In this document: positions 25,693 through 34,839 of the stretch, in pieces
Position numbering within the stretch: position 1 is the first letter of the stretch
Layout of the letters: the number at the start of each line of letters is the position of its first letter
Source: G963676655 sp963676655
GTDB taxonomy: Bacteria; Verrucomicrobiota; Lentisphaeria; Victivallales; Victivallaceae
Reading direction: 5' to 3'
Assembly: GCA_963676655.2 (NCBI GenBank)
Contig: CAXXKX010000003.1
Location: forward strand, 2,790,001 to 2,854,000
DNA: 64,000 nucleotides
Translations under genes and position numbers: made by a program
The notes under the pieces: model-generated
Told to the model about the DNA's origin: nothing
The model's input: only the letters and a program-made list of their open reading frames with translations
The model's database searches: none

Positions 25693-27075
25693 ATGGAAAA
25701 AGCTCCGAATATAATTCTGATCATGACTGATCAGCAGCGCTGGGACTGCCTTTCCGCTGCGACCGGCGGCTGGGGCCGGACGCCGACTTTGGACCGTTTG
25801 ATCGCGGAAGGGGTCTATTTTGAACAGTGTTACTGTACCGCGCCGTCATGCGTGCCGTCGCGTGCCAGCTTCTTCAATATGCAATGGGCGGAAACGGTTG
25901 GAACCATGAAAAACGGCGACCGCTGGACCCGTTCCTGGGTGGAGCAGTTCCAGTCCACCGGATACCGCACCTATAACGTCGGGAAAATGCATACCCAGCC
26001 GCTTAACGCGCCTTGCGGGTTTGACCAGCGCTTTATTGTTGAGAATAAGGATCGGTTTTTCCGGCCGCGTTTTTATGATGACTGGGATATCCACCTGCAT
26101 CAATTGGGTATTGAGTATCCGACCCGGCTGACTTACAGCAAGCGAGACGATTATGACGAGGCGCTTGGCGCTTATGAATGGAGCCTTGATGAAGCCTTGC
26201 ATTGGGACCCATATGTCGGGCGCAATGCCAGATGGCTGATTAAGGAACATGTTCAGGATAAACCGCTCTTTATGCAGATCGGTTTTCCGGGGCCGCATCC
26301 GCCGTATGACCCGCCGAAGCGTTATCTGGATAAGATCGATCCTGATTCCATGCCGGAAGCCATACCGTTTGAGCATGAGAAAGAGATTCCGGCTCATTAC
26401 GATTATCGTCACGTTATGATGGGCAGTCACGATGCCATCCACTGGTGCGGTGAACCGACTAAGGACCAGATCAGGAAGCTGCGTCATCATTACGCGGCCA
26501 ACATGCTGATGATAGACGATCAGATTGCCGGAATCATCGATACGCTTGAAGCGGTCGGGATGCTGGATAACAGTATCATTGTTTTTTCCTCGGACCATGG
26601 CGACAGCCTGGGTGACCACGGCCAGATTCAGAAATGGACGATGCACGACTGTATTACGCGGGTTCCCGCGATCTTTTGGGCTCCCGGACGTTTGCCGCAA
26701 GGGCTCAGGATTGACAAACTGATTCAGCAGATGGACCTGGTTCCGATGATATTTGAACTGGCGGGAGTGCCGCTGGCTGATTCACATGACGCGGTCAATG
26801 CCATGCGGACACTGGACGGAGCCGCCGGACGGGAATATGTTTTTGCCGAACATGGCTGCTGTAATATGCTGAAAAATATTGATAAAATGACTATGGTGCG
26901 AAACGATGAGTGGAAACTGGTTGATTATCCCGGTTGCGACTACGGGGAACTTTATGACATGATCAATGACCCTGAAGAAACTGATAATTTGTGGAACAAT
27001 CCGGATTATGCGGATATTCAGATGAAATTACAAGAACAAGCTGATATATTTAATAAAAAGGGAGCAATCAAATGA
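25693..27075 (+). CDS. sulfatase (Cys-type)
   Basis: 460 aa. NIILIMTDQQRWDCL at the start, formylglycine cysteine C53 in CVPSR, GPHPPYDPPKRY mid-protein, and FSSDHGDSLGDHG with later metal ligands. No signal peptide. It begins 13 nt after the sialidase-like gene and its stop overlaps the next start by 4 nt, so translation is coupled. Its substrate is unknown; the SDHGDxLGDHG form is seen in many heparan/choline-type sulfatases, which is only a loose hint. Confidence 0.93.
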   Translation: MEKAPNIILIMTDQQRWDCLSAATGGWGRTPTLDRLIAEGVYFEQCYCTAPSCVPSRASFFNMQWAETVGTMKNGDRWTRSWVEQFQSTGYRTYNVGKMHTQPLNAPCGFDQRFIVENKDRFFRPRFYDDWDIHLHQLGIEYPTRLTYSKRDDYDEALGAYEWSLDEALHWDPYVGRNARWLIKEHVQDKPLFMQIGFPGPHPPYDPPKRYLDKIDPDSMPEAIPFEHEKEIPAHYDYRHVMMGSHDAIHWCGEPTKDQIRKLRHHYAANMLMIDDQIAGIIDTLEAVGMLDNSIIVFSSDHGDSLGDHGQIQKWTMHDCITRVPAIFWAPGRLPQGLRIDKLIQQMDLVPMIFELAGVPLADSHDAVNAMRTLDGAAGREYVFAEHGCCNMLKNIDKMTMVRNDEWKLVDYPGCDYGELYDMINDPEETDNLWNNPDYADIQMKLQEQADIFNKKGAIK

Positions 27076-29414
27076 AAAGATTACTGTCGAGTGCGATTAT
27101 CGTATTGACCGGCCTTGGTCTGCAAGCGGGCATAATGCCGGAAGTCATGCTGGATGTCAATGGTGTCAAACATGGTTTGATTCCGCTGAACAAACCGGAA
27201 AGCCAAAATCTCAAGGTGTACCATCCGGGCTGGCAGAAAGGCGATAAGAAAGCGTGCTATTTGTCTGTCAAAAGCAAAGCCCTGCCGCTTGATAAGTGGA
27301 CGGAATTCAGTTTCAGCTTCGTTCCCGGCAAAAGCGGCAAAGTCGATATAACCCTGATGGGTAAAATTCATCGCGTTGCCGGTAAATCCGCGCCGATATA
27401 TACTCTCTATGACGATTTCAAAGCTGTCGGAATAAAATTGATCAACCCGGATCTCGAAGAATTGGATGATCACGGCAACTTTGAAGGCTGGGGAACCCGC
27501 TGGGGCATTCAGCCATATAAAACTGATCTCGGTCAGTCGGCTAAAGTGCGTTACGGTAATGCCTTGACCCAGACGGTTCAGGTTATCGCAGGGCAAAAGG
27601 TTACGATCGGTTTCCAGGCCAGGGGATTCGCCGCGTTTGACGGTAAAATGCCTGAAGTTGCGTTGAAAGGTAAAAAAGGCGTAAAACAGGAGACTGAAAA
27701 AAAGATTGCAAACGGCAAACCTTTCAGCGGAAAAGAAGGTATGTGGCCGGCTTTGTGGTGTCCGTCATTCAAAAAAGTCGATGTAACCAAAATCAAAGTT
27801 TCTCCCTGTTCTTTCAAGGATATCAGCCTGGAATTGCAGTCGCGCCTCGATAAAGGAGAAAAAAACATTATGCTGCCAGAAGGCACATTCAAAATTTCCG
27901 CTCTGACGATTCCAGCAAATGTTACCCTTAAAGGCGGGACAAATACCACACTGGTTCTCGACTCAAATCTTCCCGCGCCGGTAATTACTTTGAAAGGCGA
28001 CAACATCACGCTGGATTCGCTCAGCTTCAAACTCCATAACAGCGTCCTGATCCAGGCCCTGACTGGTAAGCGCATGTCAATGATCAAAGGTGAGAATATT
28101 AATAACTTTGTCATGAATAAAATCAAATACGTCAATTCGGCTGAACAGTACAAACTGATTCGCGGCGCGGTCCAGGCGAAGAAACCGGGCAATAAGCGTA
28201 TGCGGGTAAAACTCTGGCGCTGGGATCTGGTCGAACTGGCTGACTGTAAAGATATTGAGATAATGAACTGCATGTTTAAAAATTTCTGTTCCGGTATCAG
28301 GACCACCCAATGCACCAGGGTTTCGTTTCATAATAATATCGGGGTTAACGGCCTGCATAATATGATGCGCTTCTACAACGGCAGCGAATACTTTAAATTC
28401 TACAATAACTGGTTCAGTCATGTCAAGCACCCGATGGTCTGGGACGGCGGCGACTGTTCCCCCCATAACAAGAATCTCAAACCGGGCGGGCCGGAAGCCG
28501 CCAGGAAAGTATGTCGCGATATGAAACTCGGCGATAAAGATTATGCTCAGCACATGACCGGAACTTACGAGGTATTATGTTACGGCAATTATGGCGAATA
28601 CGGCAAAACCCTGGCCTGGGGCCGGAAAGGGAGGCGGGTAATCGTCAGCGGCAACTCTGCCCGTTATATGTACGATATGGCTTATGATGCCGAGGGCTGT
28701 GAAGAAGTGATTTTTGCCAATAACATTGCGGTTAACTGCAAAGCCGCCGGCATCGGCGCGTTCTACTACAACGACAGCACTTCGATCACCGGTAATGTCA
28801 TTGTCACTGAAGACATCGGCCATGAGATTTACAAGGGCCAGTTTGTCCGGATGCATTCCGCCCACGGCGTGTCTTCCGGAAAGACGATTATCAGCGGGAA
28901 CCTTTTTGTCAATCATCTCAAGGAACCGCGTTACGTCAAACTGGATTACTGCAAAGATGTGCTTATTGCCGATAATAAATTTGTTAACGGCGGCATCCTG
29001 ACCAATCGTTACGGCGGCGGCAATGCCACGGTTACCGGCAACACCTTTATCTCTCTCCTGCCTAAACAGGAAACCCTGATCTCCGTTGCGAAGATCCTTA
29101 CCGAGTTTACTTTCCGGAACAATACCTTGATTAACCGTAATCCGCAAGCGACAGCAGGCGACCCGGCTATCAAATTTGACTTTACGGTTACTCAGAAGTT
29201 GGAAAAAGAACGCCCCGGCGTCGACACGGCCGCCGCATTCCGTCAGGTTGACGGCAACAGTATCAGGGGCTGGAATGTCCCGATAGAGTTCAGTTCCAGA
29301 CCCGGCAAACAAAACACCCGGATCATTTTCTGCAATAATCTCTATGAAGGCAAACCTGCTGTTTCAGTGACCGGCAGCGGCGTCATCAATAAAAACAACA
29401 TCTCATTGAAGTGA
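27072..29414 (+). CDS. secreted right-handed beta-helix protein A
   Basis: 780 aa. Residues 1-19 are a signal peptide. About 25-230 is a beta-sandwich-like region, absent from protein B downstream. From about 255 (ISLELQSRLDKGEKNIMLPE) to the end is a parallel beta-helix, with repeated short turns such as GNSARYMYDMAYDAEG, ITGNVIV and ISGNLFVNHL. Beta-helix proteins of this type are often polysaccharide lyases or hydrolases; no catalytic motif is certain. Its start overlaps the sulfatase stop. The helix part is closely similar to protein B. Confidence 0.75.
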   Translation: MKRLLSSAIIVLTGLGLQAGIMPEVMLDVNGVKHGLIPLNKPESQNLKVYHPGWQKGDKKACYLSVKSKALPLDKWTEFSFSFVPGKSGKVDITLMGKIHRVAGKSAPIYTLYDDFKAVGIKLINPDLEELDDHGNFEGWGTRWGIQPYKTDLGQSAKVRYGNALTQTVQVIAGQKVTIGFQARGFAAFDGKMPEVALKGKKGVKQETEKKIANGKPFSGKEGMWPALWCPSFKKVDVTKIKVSPCSFKDISLELQSRLDKGEKNIMLPEGTFKISALTIPANVTLKGGTNTTLVLDSNLPAPVITLKGDNITLDSLSFKLHNSVLIQALTGKRMSMIKGENINNFVMNKIKYVNSAEQYKLIRGAVQAKKPGNKRMRVKLWRWDLVELADCKDIEIMNCMFKNFCSGIRTTQCTRVSFHNNIGVNGLHNMMRFYNGSEYFKFYNNWFSHVKHPMVWDGGDCSPHNKNLKPGGPEAARKVCRDMKLGDKDYAQHMTGTYEVLCYGNYGEYGKTLAWGRKGRRVIVSGNSARYMYDMAYDAEGCEEVIFANNIAVNCKAAGIGAFYYNDSTSITGNVIVTEDIGHEIYKGQFVRMHSAHGVSSGKTIISGNLFVNHLKEPRYVKLDYCKDVLIADNKFVNGGILTNRYGGGNATVTGNTFISLLPKQETLISVAKILTEFTFRNNTLINRNPQATAGDPAIKFDFTVTQKLEKERPGVDTAAAFRQVDGNSIRGWNVPIEFSSRPGKQNTRIIFCNNLYEGKPAVSVTGSGVINKNNISLK

Positions 29415-29427
29415 AAAGGAGCCGTCA

Positions 29428-31053
29428 ATGAAAACATTTGTTATTCAAATATTATTAATTTTGACCGGTTGCTATGCCCTGTGCGATAACTTTGAAGCGA
29501 AACTTCAGGCCCGCCTCAATGCCGGCGAGAAGAAAATCACCATCCCCGCCGGCAAATACCGGATCAGCAGTCTGGTAGTTCCTTCGGATGTATCGATTAC
29601 CGGGTCTAACAACACAGTCCTCGAACTTGATTATGTCGGGAAGCCGTCGCAGATAATTATGCTCAAAGGCAATAATATTTCTTTGAAAAAGCTGAAAATA
29701 ACGGTTGCTCCGTCAGTAATTGAACCTTTACATTCCGGGGCCTTGACTCAGCTTGTGAACGCGAACAAGTGCCATAACCTCAACCTATCGGAAATATCGT
29801 TTGAAATTCCGGATAAACTATACAAGCAGTTGCTTGACGGTAAAGATAAACGCTATGTCAGACGCTGGGATGTTTTCAAGGTCGAATATTCCTCGGATGT
29901 GACAATGAGCAAATGCCGGATGAAAAACTTTTCACAGATGCTCAATACCGAATTTTGCATCAGGGTTACAGTTCATGACTGCGTTGGACGCAATGGCATA
30001 TATGTAACCAAATTTTCGTTCGGCAGCGAGTACCTCAAGTATTACAATAACTGGAGCAGCAACGTTCTGCATCAGATGTTCTGGGAAGGCGGCGACTGTG
30101 GAACCGCTAAACACTTGAAACCACGTAAACCGCGCACCGTAATCCGGGGAATCCGTCCCGGTGACGAAGGCTATTCAAAATTGTTGACCGGTACTTACGA
30201 AGTCATGTGCTACGCTAATTATGCCGAATACGGCAAGACTTTATGCTGGGGCCGCAAAGGTCGCCGGGTGCTGATCAGTGGTAATTCGGCCCGGTTTATG
30301 ACCGATATGGCTTATGACGCCGAAGGCTGCGAGGAAGTGGTATTTGCCAATAACCTGGCTTTCAACTGCAAAGCTGCCGGGATCGGCTGTTTTTATTACA
30401 CCGATGCGGCGGTGATCACTGGCAATGTTGTAGTTATCGATGACGTTGATAAGGATATTTACAAAGGTCATTTTGTCCGCATGCATCATCGCAAGGATGT
30501 TGAATCGGGCAAGACGATCATTACCGGCAATCTGTTTGTCAATCGTCTCGCGAAACCGCGTTTTGTCAAAGTCGATAAATGCCGCGACCTGCTGATCAGC
30601 GGTAATAAGTTTGTCAACGGCGGCATTCGGACCAACCGTTACGGCGGCGGTAATATGACTTTTACCGGCAACACCTTTATCTCGACCCTGGATGAACAGG
30701 AAACCCTGGTTATGGTTGCGAAGATCGTCAAAGAGCTGACCATGCGGAACAACACCTTCATCAACCGTAATCCCAAAGCCAAAGCTTCAGCCCCGGCTAT
30801 CGACCTGGAATTCACTGTTACAGGGAAACTCGCCAAAGAGCGTCCTGACGCAGTTTCGGTTCCAGTCTATCGTCAACTTGACGGCAACAGTATTCGCGGT
30901 TGGAAGACCCCTGTCGCGCTGACTGTCCCTGACGGCAAATGCACTGCCAAGGTCGTTTTTATCAATAATCTGTATGAAGGGGAGCCGCGCTTCTCATCTT
31001 CAATTCAAAACATTTTACAGAAAAATAACATCAGACTGGATGGGCAAAAGTAA
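29428..31053 (+). CDS. right-handed beta-helix protein B (possible lipoprotein)
   Basis: 541 aa. The N-terminal signal ends in ILTGC, a plausible lipobox (Cys 15). The rest matches residues 255-780 of protein A nearly end to end; for example both have EYGKTL.WGRKGRRV.(I/V)SGNSAR and AYDAEGCEEV.FANN. It lacks the extra N-terminal domain of A. The pair is therefore a tandem duplication with domain gain or loss. If it is a lipoprotein, A would be released and B anchored. Start 13 nt after A. Confidence 0.75.
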   Translation: MKTFVIQILLILTGCYALCDNFEAKLQARLNAGEKKITIPAGKYRISSLVVPSDVSITGSNNTVLELDYVGKPSQIIMLKGNNISLKKLKITVAPSVIEPLHSGALTQLVNANKCHNLNLSEISFEIPDKLYKQLLDGKDKRYVRRWDVFKVEYSSDVTMSKCRMKNFSQMLNTEFCIRVTVHDCVGRNGIYVTKFSFGSEYLKYYNNWSSNVLHQMFWEGGDCGTAKHLKPRKPRTVIRGIRPGDEGYSKLLTGTYEVMCYANYAEYGKTLCWGRKGRRVLISGNSARFMTDMAYDAEGCEEVVFANNLAFNCKAAGIGCFYYTDAAVITGNVVVIDDVDKDIYKGHFVRMHHRKDVESGKTIITGNLFVNRLAKPRFVKVDKCRDLLISGNKFVNGGIRTNRYGGGNMTFTGNTFISTLDEQETLVMVAKIVKELTMRNNTFINRNPKAKASAPAIDLEFTVTGKLAKERPDAVSVPVYRQLDGNSIRGWKTPVALTVPDGKCTAKVVFINNLYEGEPRFSSSIQNILQKNNIRLDGQK

Positions 31054-31054
31054 T

Positions 31055-32473
31055 ATGAAAGGTTTTAAATTCGGTATTGTTATAGCTCTTTTTAGCATTG
31101 TATCCTTAAATGCGGCAGCCGTCTTGGAATTGCCTAATTACTACAGCAACCGGATGGTTTTGCAACGTAATCATGTAATTCCGGTTCGCGGCAGGGCGGA
31201 ACCGGGGCAAACGGTTGAAATAACATTTAATAAACTCTCCAGACAAACCAAGGTCGCTCAAGATGGCTCCTGGCAGATGGAATTCCCCCCTATGTCAGCC
31301 GGAGGCCCGTACAATATGGTTATCAAAAGCGGAAAAGATAAAAAGCATATCCGGGATATTATGATAGGTGAGGTCTGGCTTTGTTCCGGACAGTCCAACA
31401 TGGTCTTTCCGGTTCGTCGGACCATTAACTTGAAAGAGGCTCAAGCTGATTGCGACTATCCTGATCTGCGGGTCTTCAACGTCTGGAAAAACTGGCAGCT
31501 TGAACCGGTTCGTGAATTGAAGAAAGGCTTATGGCTTCCGAGCAACCCGAAGCGGGTCGGCAATTTTTCTGCTGTTGCCTGGTTCTTTGGTCGTGAATTG
31601 CGCAAGAAACTTGGTGTCCCGGTTGGTTTAATTACTTCCGCCTGGAGCGGCAGTCAAATCGATACCTGGATGTCGATGCAAACCCTCAAATCCAATCCCG
31701 TGTTTGCCGCGATTGTGAGGAAGGCTGAAAAAAACATTAAGAATAAAATGGACGGCATCAAGAAACCGTATTTTCAACCGACAGTATTGTTTAACGGCAT
31801 GATCAATCCGCTGCCGCCATATCCGATTCGCGGCGTTATCTGGTATCAGGGCGAAGCTAATCGAGGCGATGGTATGTTATATGCCGATAAAATGGGTGCT
31901 ATGTTAAAAAACTGGCGTCAACTCTGGAACAATCCTGATATGCCGTTTTATTTCGTTCAGATCGCGCCATTTAAATACACTTGGGGCAAACCTGAAACCC
32001 TTCCGGAAATTTGGGCTGCGCAGAATGCGTTTGTCAAGCGCGTACCACACACCGGCATGGCAGTGATCAATGATTTGGGTAATTTGAAAGATATTCATCC
32101 CAAGAATAAAACCCCGGTCGGGAGACGCCTGGCTGCTTTAGCTTTAAACAAGACATATGGTATGAAAGACATCGTTTGTGATTCGCCGACTTTTGCTGGA
32201 ATGCAAGCAAAAAATAGTCAACTCATTATTGAGTTTGATCATGCTTCCGGCTTGAAAACCAGAGACAGCAAGGCTCCGGACTGGTTTGAAATATGTGGCT
32301 CCGATAAAAAATATTATCCTGCTACGGCGAAAATATCCGGAAATAAAATTATTCTAACTTCTTCAAAAGTTGCGACGCCGGTTGGTGTCCGATATGCCTG
32401 GAGCATGACCGCTACTCCGAATCTGATCAACGCCGCAGGTCTTCCCGCCGGACCTTTCCGCGTTGGATTATAA
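31055..32473 (+). CDS. SASA-family carbohydrate esterase (sialate O-acetylesterase-like)
   Basis: 472 aa from the ATG at 31055, one nt after the previous stop. Residues 1-21 are a signal peptide. GEVWLCSGQSNM (about 105-116) holds the SGNH-type nucleophile serine; RGVIWYQGEAN is the second block and KDIHPKN gives the Asp/His pair. It removes acetyl groups from sugars; this family includes sialic acid and plant-glycan esterases, so the name does not prove the substrate. Last gene of the AraC-linked operon. A longer frame from 30974 overlaps the previous gene and is rejected. Confidence 0.88.
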   Translation: MKGFKFGIVIALFSIVSLNAAAVLELPNYYSNRMVLQRNHVIPVRGRAEPGQTVEITFNKLSRQTKVAQDGSWQMEFPPMSAGGPYNMVIKSGKDKKHIRDIMIGEVWLCSGQSNMVFPVRRTINLKEAQADCDYPDLRVFNVWKNWQLEPVRELKKGLWLPSNPKRVGNFSAVAWFFGRELRKKLGVPVGLITSAWSGSQIDTWMSMQTLKSNPVFAAIVRKAEKNIKNKMDGIKKPYFQPTVLFNGMINPLPPYPIRGVIWYQGEANRGDGMLYADKMGAMLKNWRQLWNNPDMPFYFVQIAPFKYTWGKPETLPEIWAAQNAFVKRVPHTGMAVINDLGNLKDIHPKNKTPVGRRLAALALNKTYGMKDIVCDSPTFAGMQAKNSQLIIEFDHASGLKTRDSKAPDWFEICGSDKKYYPATAKISGNKIILTSSKVATPVGVRYAWSMTATPNLINAAGLPAGPFRVGL

Positions 32474-32515
32474 AATCGTGATTTATTGTAACTTGTTCGA
32501 AGATAGTTTATTGGG

Positions 32516-32541
32516 TTTTATTTATATTCAGACCGTCTGAC
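32516..32541 (+). promoter_or_regulatory. bipartite motif TTTTATT-N12-GTCTGAC, copy 3
   Basis: TTTTATT (32516-32522) and GTCTGAC (32535-32541) with the same spacing as the other two copies. Here it lies directly before the -35 box of the transposase promoter. Confidence 0.45.
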
Positions 32542-32544
32542 AAT

Positions 32545-32573
32545 TTGACAAACCTGCTTTCAACGATTATATT
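32545..32573 (+). promoter_or_regulatory. sigma-70 promoter for the transposase gene
   Basis: TTGACA (32545-32550), 17 nt, TATATT (32568-32573): a consensus -35 box, ideal spacing and good -10 box, 30 nt before the start codon. This is the strongest promoter match in the window. Confidence 0.7.
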
Positions 32574-32603
32574 ATCTCCCAAACCAATCAAAAGGAGAAC
32601 AAA

Positions 32604-33572
32604 ATGGAAGCGCGAATGAAAATTAAGGGCGATGGTTGCTATTATCATCTTTATAATCGGATCGGTTGCATTAAAGGCGAACACCCTTTTTCAGATGTGG
32701 ATAAGGAATATGGTTTCACGTTGCTGAGATATCTTTGCGATTACTTTCTGATAGAGGTGATTTCTGCAGCATGGATGGGCAATCATTTCCATCTCGTGGT
32801 CTACGCTCCCGGACCGGATGAACTGCCGCCACTCGAGGTCATTGTTAAACGACACAACGCCTATTACAAATCCATGAAAAAAATCTTCAAATTCGGCCCG
32901 CGAACCCATGTTATCAGTCTCGACAACAAAGTACAATGCCAGGAAATAGCCCTAAAAATGATCGATATCAGCCGGTTTATGTCAGCATATCAACGACAAT
33001 TCACCTGCGTCTATAACGAGACACGCGACCGCACCGGACAACTCTGGGGCGGACGGTTCAAAAGCGTGATCCTCGAGCGCGTAAACGCCCTGGCTGCCTG
33101 CGTCACTTACGTTGAACTTAACCCGGTTCGGGCAGGTTTGAAAAACGATCCGGCTGATTACAATTTTACTACCTGGGGACGCTACTGCAGAAGCGGAAAA
33201 CACATGTTCTATAATAATTTCGTCAAACACATGAAGCCGAATATTACCACCGGTGACACTTCGCAATGGATTGATGCTGAGGTGTTTGCATTCTTCCGTG
33301 GCGAGCTGGCACGAATCATCACGGCGGAGACCGGAGCCTCAAGCGAAGAAATCTATGCAGCACGTGACAAAGCCCGACAAAAAGAATCAATGCATGTACG
33401 ATTCCTGCGTCGTACCCGACATTTTACCGAAGGCGCAATTTTAGGTTCAAAACTCTTTATCCGTCAAACCGGAAGTTTATTTGACGATCCCGAAAGAATT
33501 GAGAAAAAACACCTATCTCGAGGTTCCTGTTCTTCCGGAATGCTTTATTGTTTCCGAAAATTACAGGAATAA
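32604..33572 (+). CDS. Y1 (HUH) transposase, REP-associated type
   Basis: 322 aa. The HUH motif is GNHFHLVVYAP (H61 and H63), and MSAYQRQFTCVYN (Y129 the likely catalytic tyrosine) followed by RTGQLWGGRF matches single-strand transposases of the IS200/TnpA-REP type. AAGGAG (32592-32597) gives a strong start. The C-terminal third is extra compared with the minimal 150-200 aa enzymes. I see no clear paired subterminal hairpins or a second gene, so it may be a domesticated, REP-mobilising enzyme rather than an intact insertion sequence. Confidence 0.85.
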   Translation: MEARMKIKGDGCYYHLYNRIGCIKGEHPFSDVDKEYGFTLLRYLCDYFLIEVISAAWMGNHFHLVVYAPGPDELPPLEVIVKRHNAYYKSMKKIFKFGPRTHVISLDNKVQCQEIALKMIDISRFMSAYQRQFTCVYNETRDRTGQLWGGRFKSVILERVNALAACVTYVELNPVRAGLKNDPADYNFTTWGRYCRSGKHMFYNNFVKHMKPNITTGDTSQWIDAEVFAFFRGELARIITAETGASSEEIYAARDKARQKESMHVRFLRRTRHFTEGAILGSKLFIRQTGSLFDDPERIEKKHLSRGSCSSGMLYCFRKLQE

Positions 33573-33609
33573 AGCCTTCTACACGATTATGAAGCGAACA
33601 TATTGATAT

Positions 33610-34803
33610 TTATGCAAAGATTGGACAAAATATCTCGACTGGTATTGTTAGCGCTTGACGGAAGTCCAGAGACTTAATGGCGTATTTTGCTAAAAGTGTT
33701 GCGCGGTAGCCGTCCATTTCGTCACATGGGGACGGTCTGTCGTTGATGATTGCATCAACGAAAGCGTTCAACATATGTTGGTGACCTTTGTCGACTCGAA
33801 ACGGATGTATGTTTTCGTATGTTTTGTAGTCGGTTTTGCTTCTCTCTGCAAGTAACTGGTATTTTTTCATATATGCGGAAAAACCTTCTTCGGGAATATC
33901 ATTCTTCATGCTGTCAAACTGCATAGGGAAAGTTTCATTTGCAGTGTTAGGGATGCCGTAGTATTCGTTTTCAACAAAAAAAAGACTGCGAAACAAAGCC
34001 GCTTTGGCTGTGATCTGATAGGTTTCTTTGGGATAATCGAAGGTTCCGGATGTATGGAATATGATTGTAGCGGTATTGCCATCGGAAAATTTCAGGTTGA
34101 TCCCGTGACTTAAGCGGCGAGATCCCCAGGCAATAATTTCGATTGGTAATTGTGGCGCGAAAAAATGGCAGGCCAGATCAAGCCAATGAACCGACTCGCC
34201 GATGATTGTGCCGCCTCCGCGTAGAGGATCGAGATGGCCGAGTGCGTAAGATGAACTTTCATCCTGAACAACTATTGTAAAGTGAGCCTGATCCTCTTCC
34301 GGTAGATTTTCTCTAACCGATTCCTGATAACGCCATTTTTGATGCCGGGGATTGTTCCACTGTTCAAGAAAACGTTTTTTCAGCGCTTGAAGGGCCGGAG
34401 CATAGCGACGATTGTAGTCCACACACAATTTGATATCGCTGTTTTTAACCGCCTTGATTATTTGTAAGGCTTCATCATTTTCCATCGCCAGAGGTTTTTC
34501 ACAGAAAACATGTTTACCGGCCGCGGCAGCAGCTTTGATTATGGGAAGATGAACCTCGTGGGAAGTTGCTATTTTAATGAAATCCACTGCAGGATCATTC
34601 ATGATTTCCTCAAAGTCAGCAGTCATATTAGGGACTCCGAACTTTTCGGCTTTTTCTTTCGCCGCATCATAATTGAGGTCGCAGCACCATTTCAAGTTTA
34701 TTCCGGGGTGTGCGGTCATATTTGGAAAGTCCTGGGCCGCAGAAAATTTACCGCAGCCGATTTGAGCAGCAACTAATGGTTTATGTTCTTTTGACGGCAT
34801 CAT
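33610..34803 (-). CDS. Gfo/Idh/MocA-family oxidoreductase
   Basis: 397 aa. The nucleotide-binding part opens with VAAQIGCGKFSAAQDFPNM, and HVFCEKPLAM carries the family's E-K-P signature with the catalytic lysine. VDYNRRYAP and IIGESVHWLDLACHF follow. It is cytoplasmic and NAD(P)-dependent, probably oxidising or reducing a sugar or inositol-like compound. A GAAAGG site precedes the two adjacent ATGs. It is downstream of a nitrilase-family gene (36 nt gap) on the minus strand and ends convergent with the transposase gene. Substrate unknown. Confidence 0.87.
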   Translation of the reverse strand: MMPSKEHKPLVAAQIGCGKFSAAQDFPNMTAHPGINLKWCCDLNYDAAKEKAEKFGVPNMTADFEEIMNDPAVDFIKIATSHEVHLPIIKAAAAAGKHVFCEKPLAMENDEALQIIKAVKNSDIKLCVDYNRRYAPALQALKKRFLEQWNNPRHQKWRYQESVRENLPEEDQAHFTIVVQDESSSYALGHLDPLRGGGTIIGESVHWLDLACHFFAPQLPIEIIAWGSRRLSHGINLKFSDGNTATIIFHTSGTFDYPKETYQITAKAALFRSLFFVENEYYGIPNTANETFPMQFDSMKNDIPEEGFSAYMKKYQLLAERSKTDYKTYENIHPFRVDKGHQHMLNAFVDAIINDRPSPCDEMDGYRATLLAKYAIKSLDFRQALTIPVEIFCPIFA

Positions 34804-34839
34804 TTACCTTTCGTAATAACGACAGCTGATGGTGAATAT

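Noticed and set aside
30974..31054. Longer start for the SASA esterase
   Set aside because: It would overlap the beta-helix gene by 80 nt and bury the signal peptide; the ATG at 31055 gives a proper signal.
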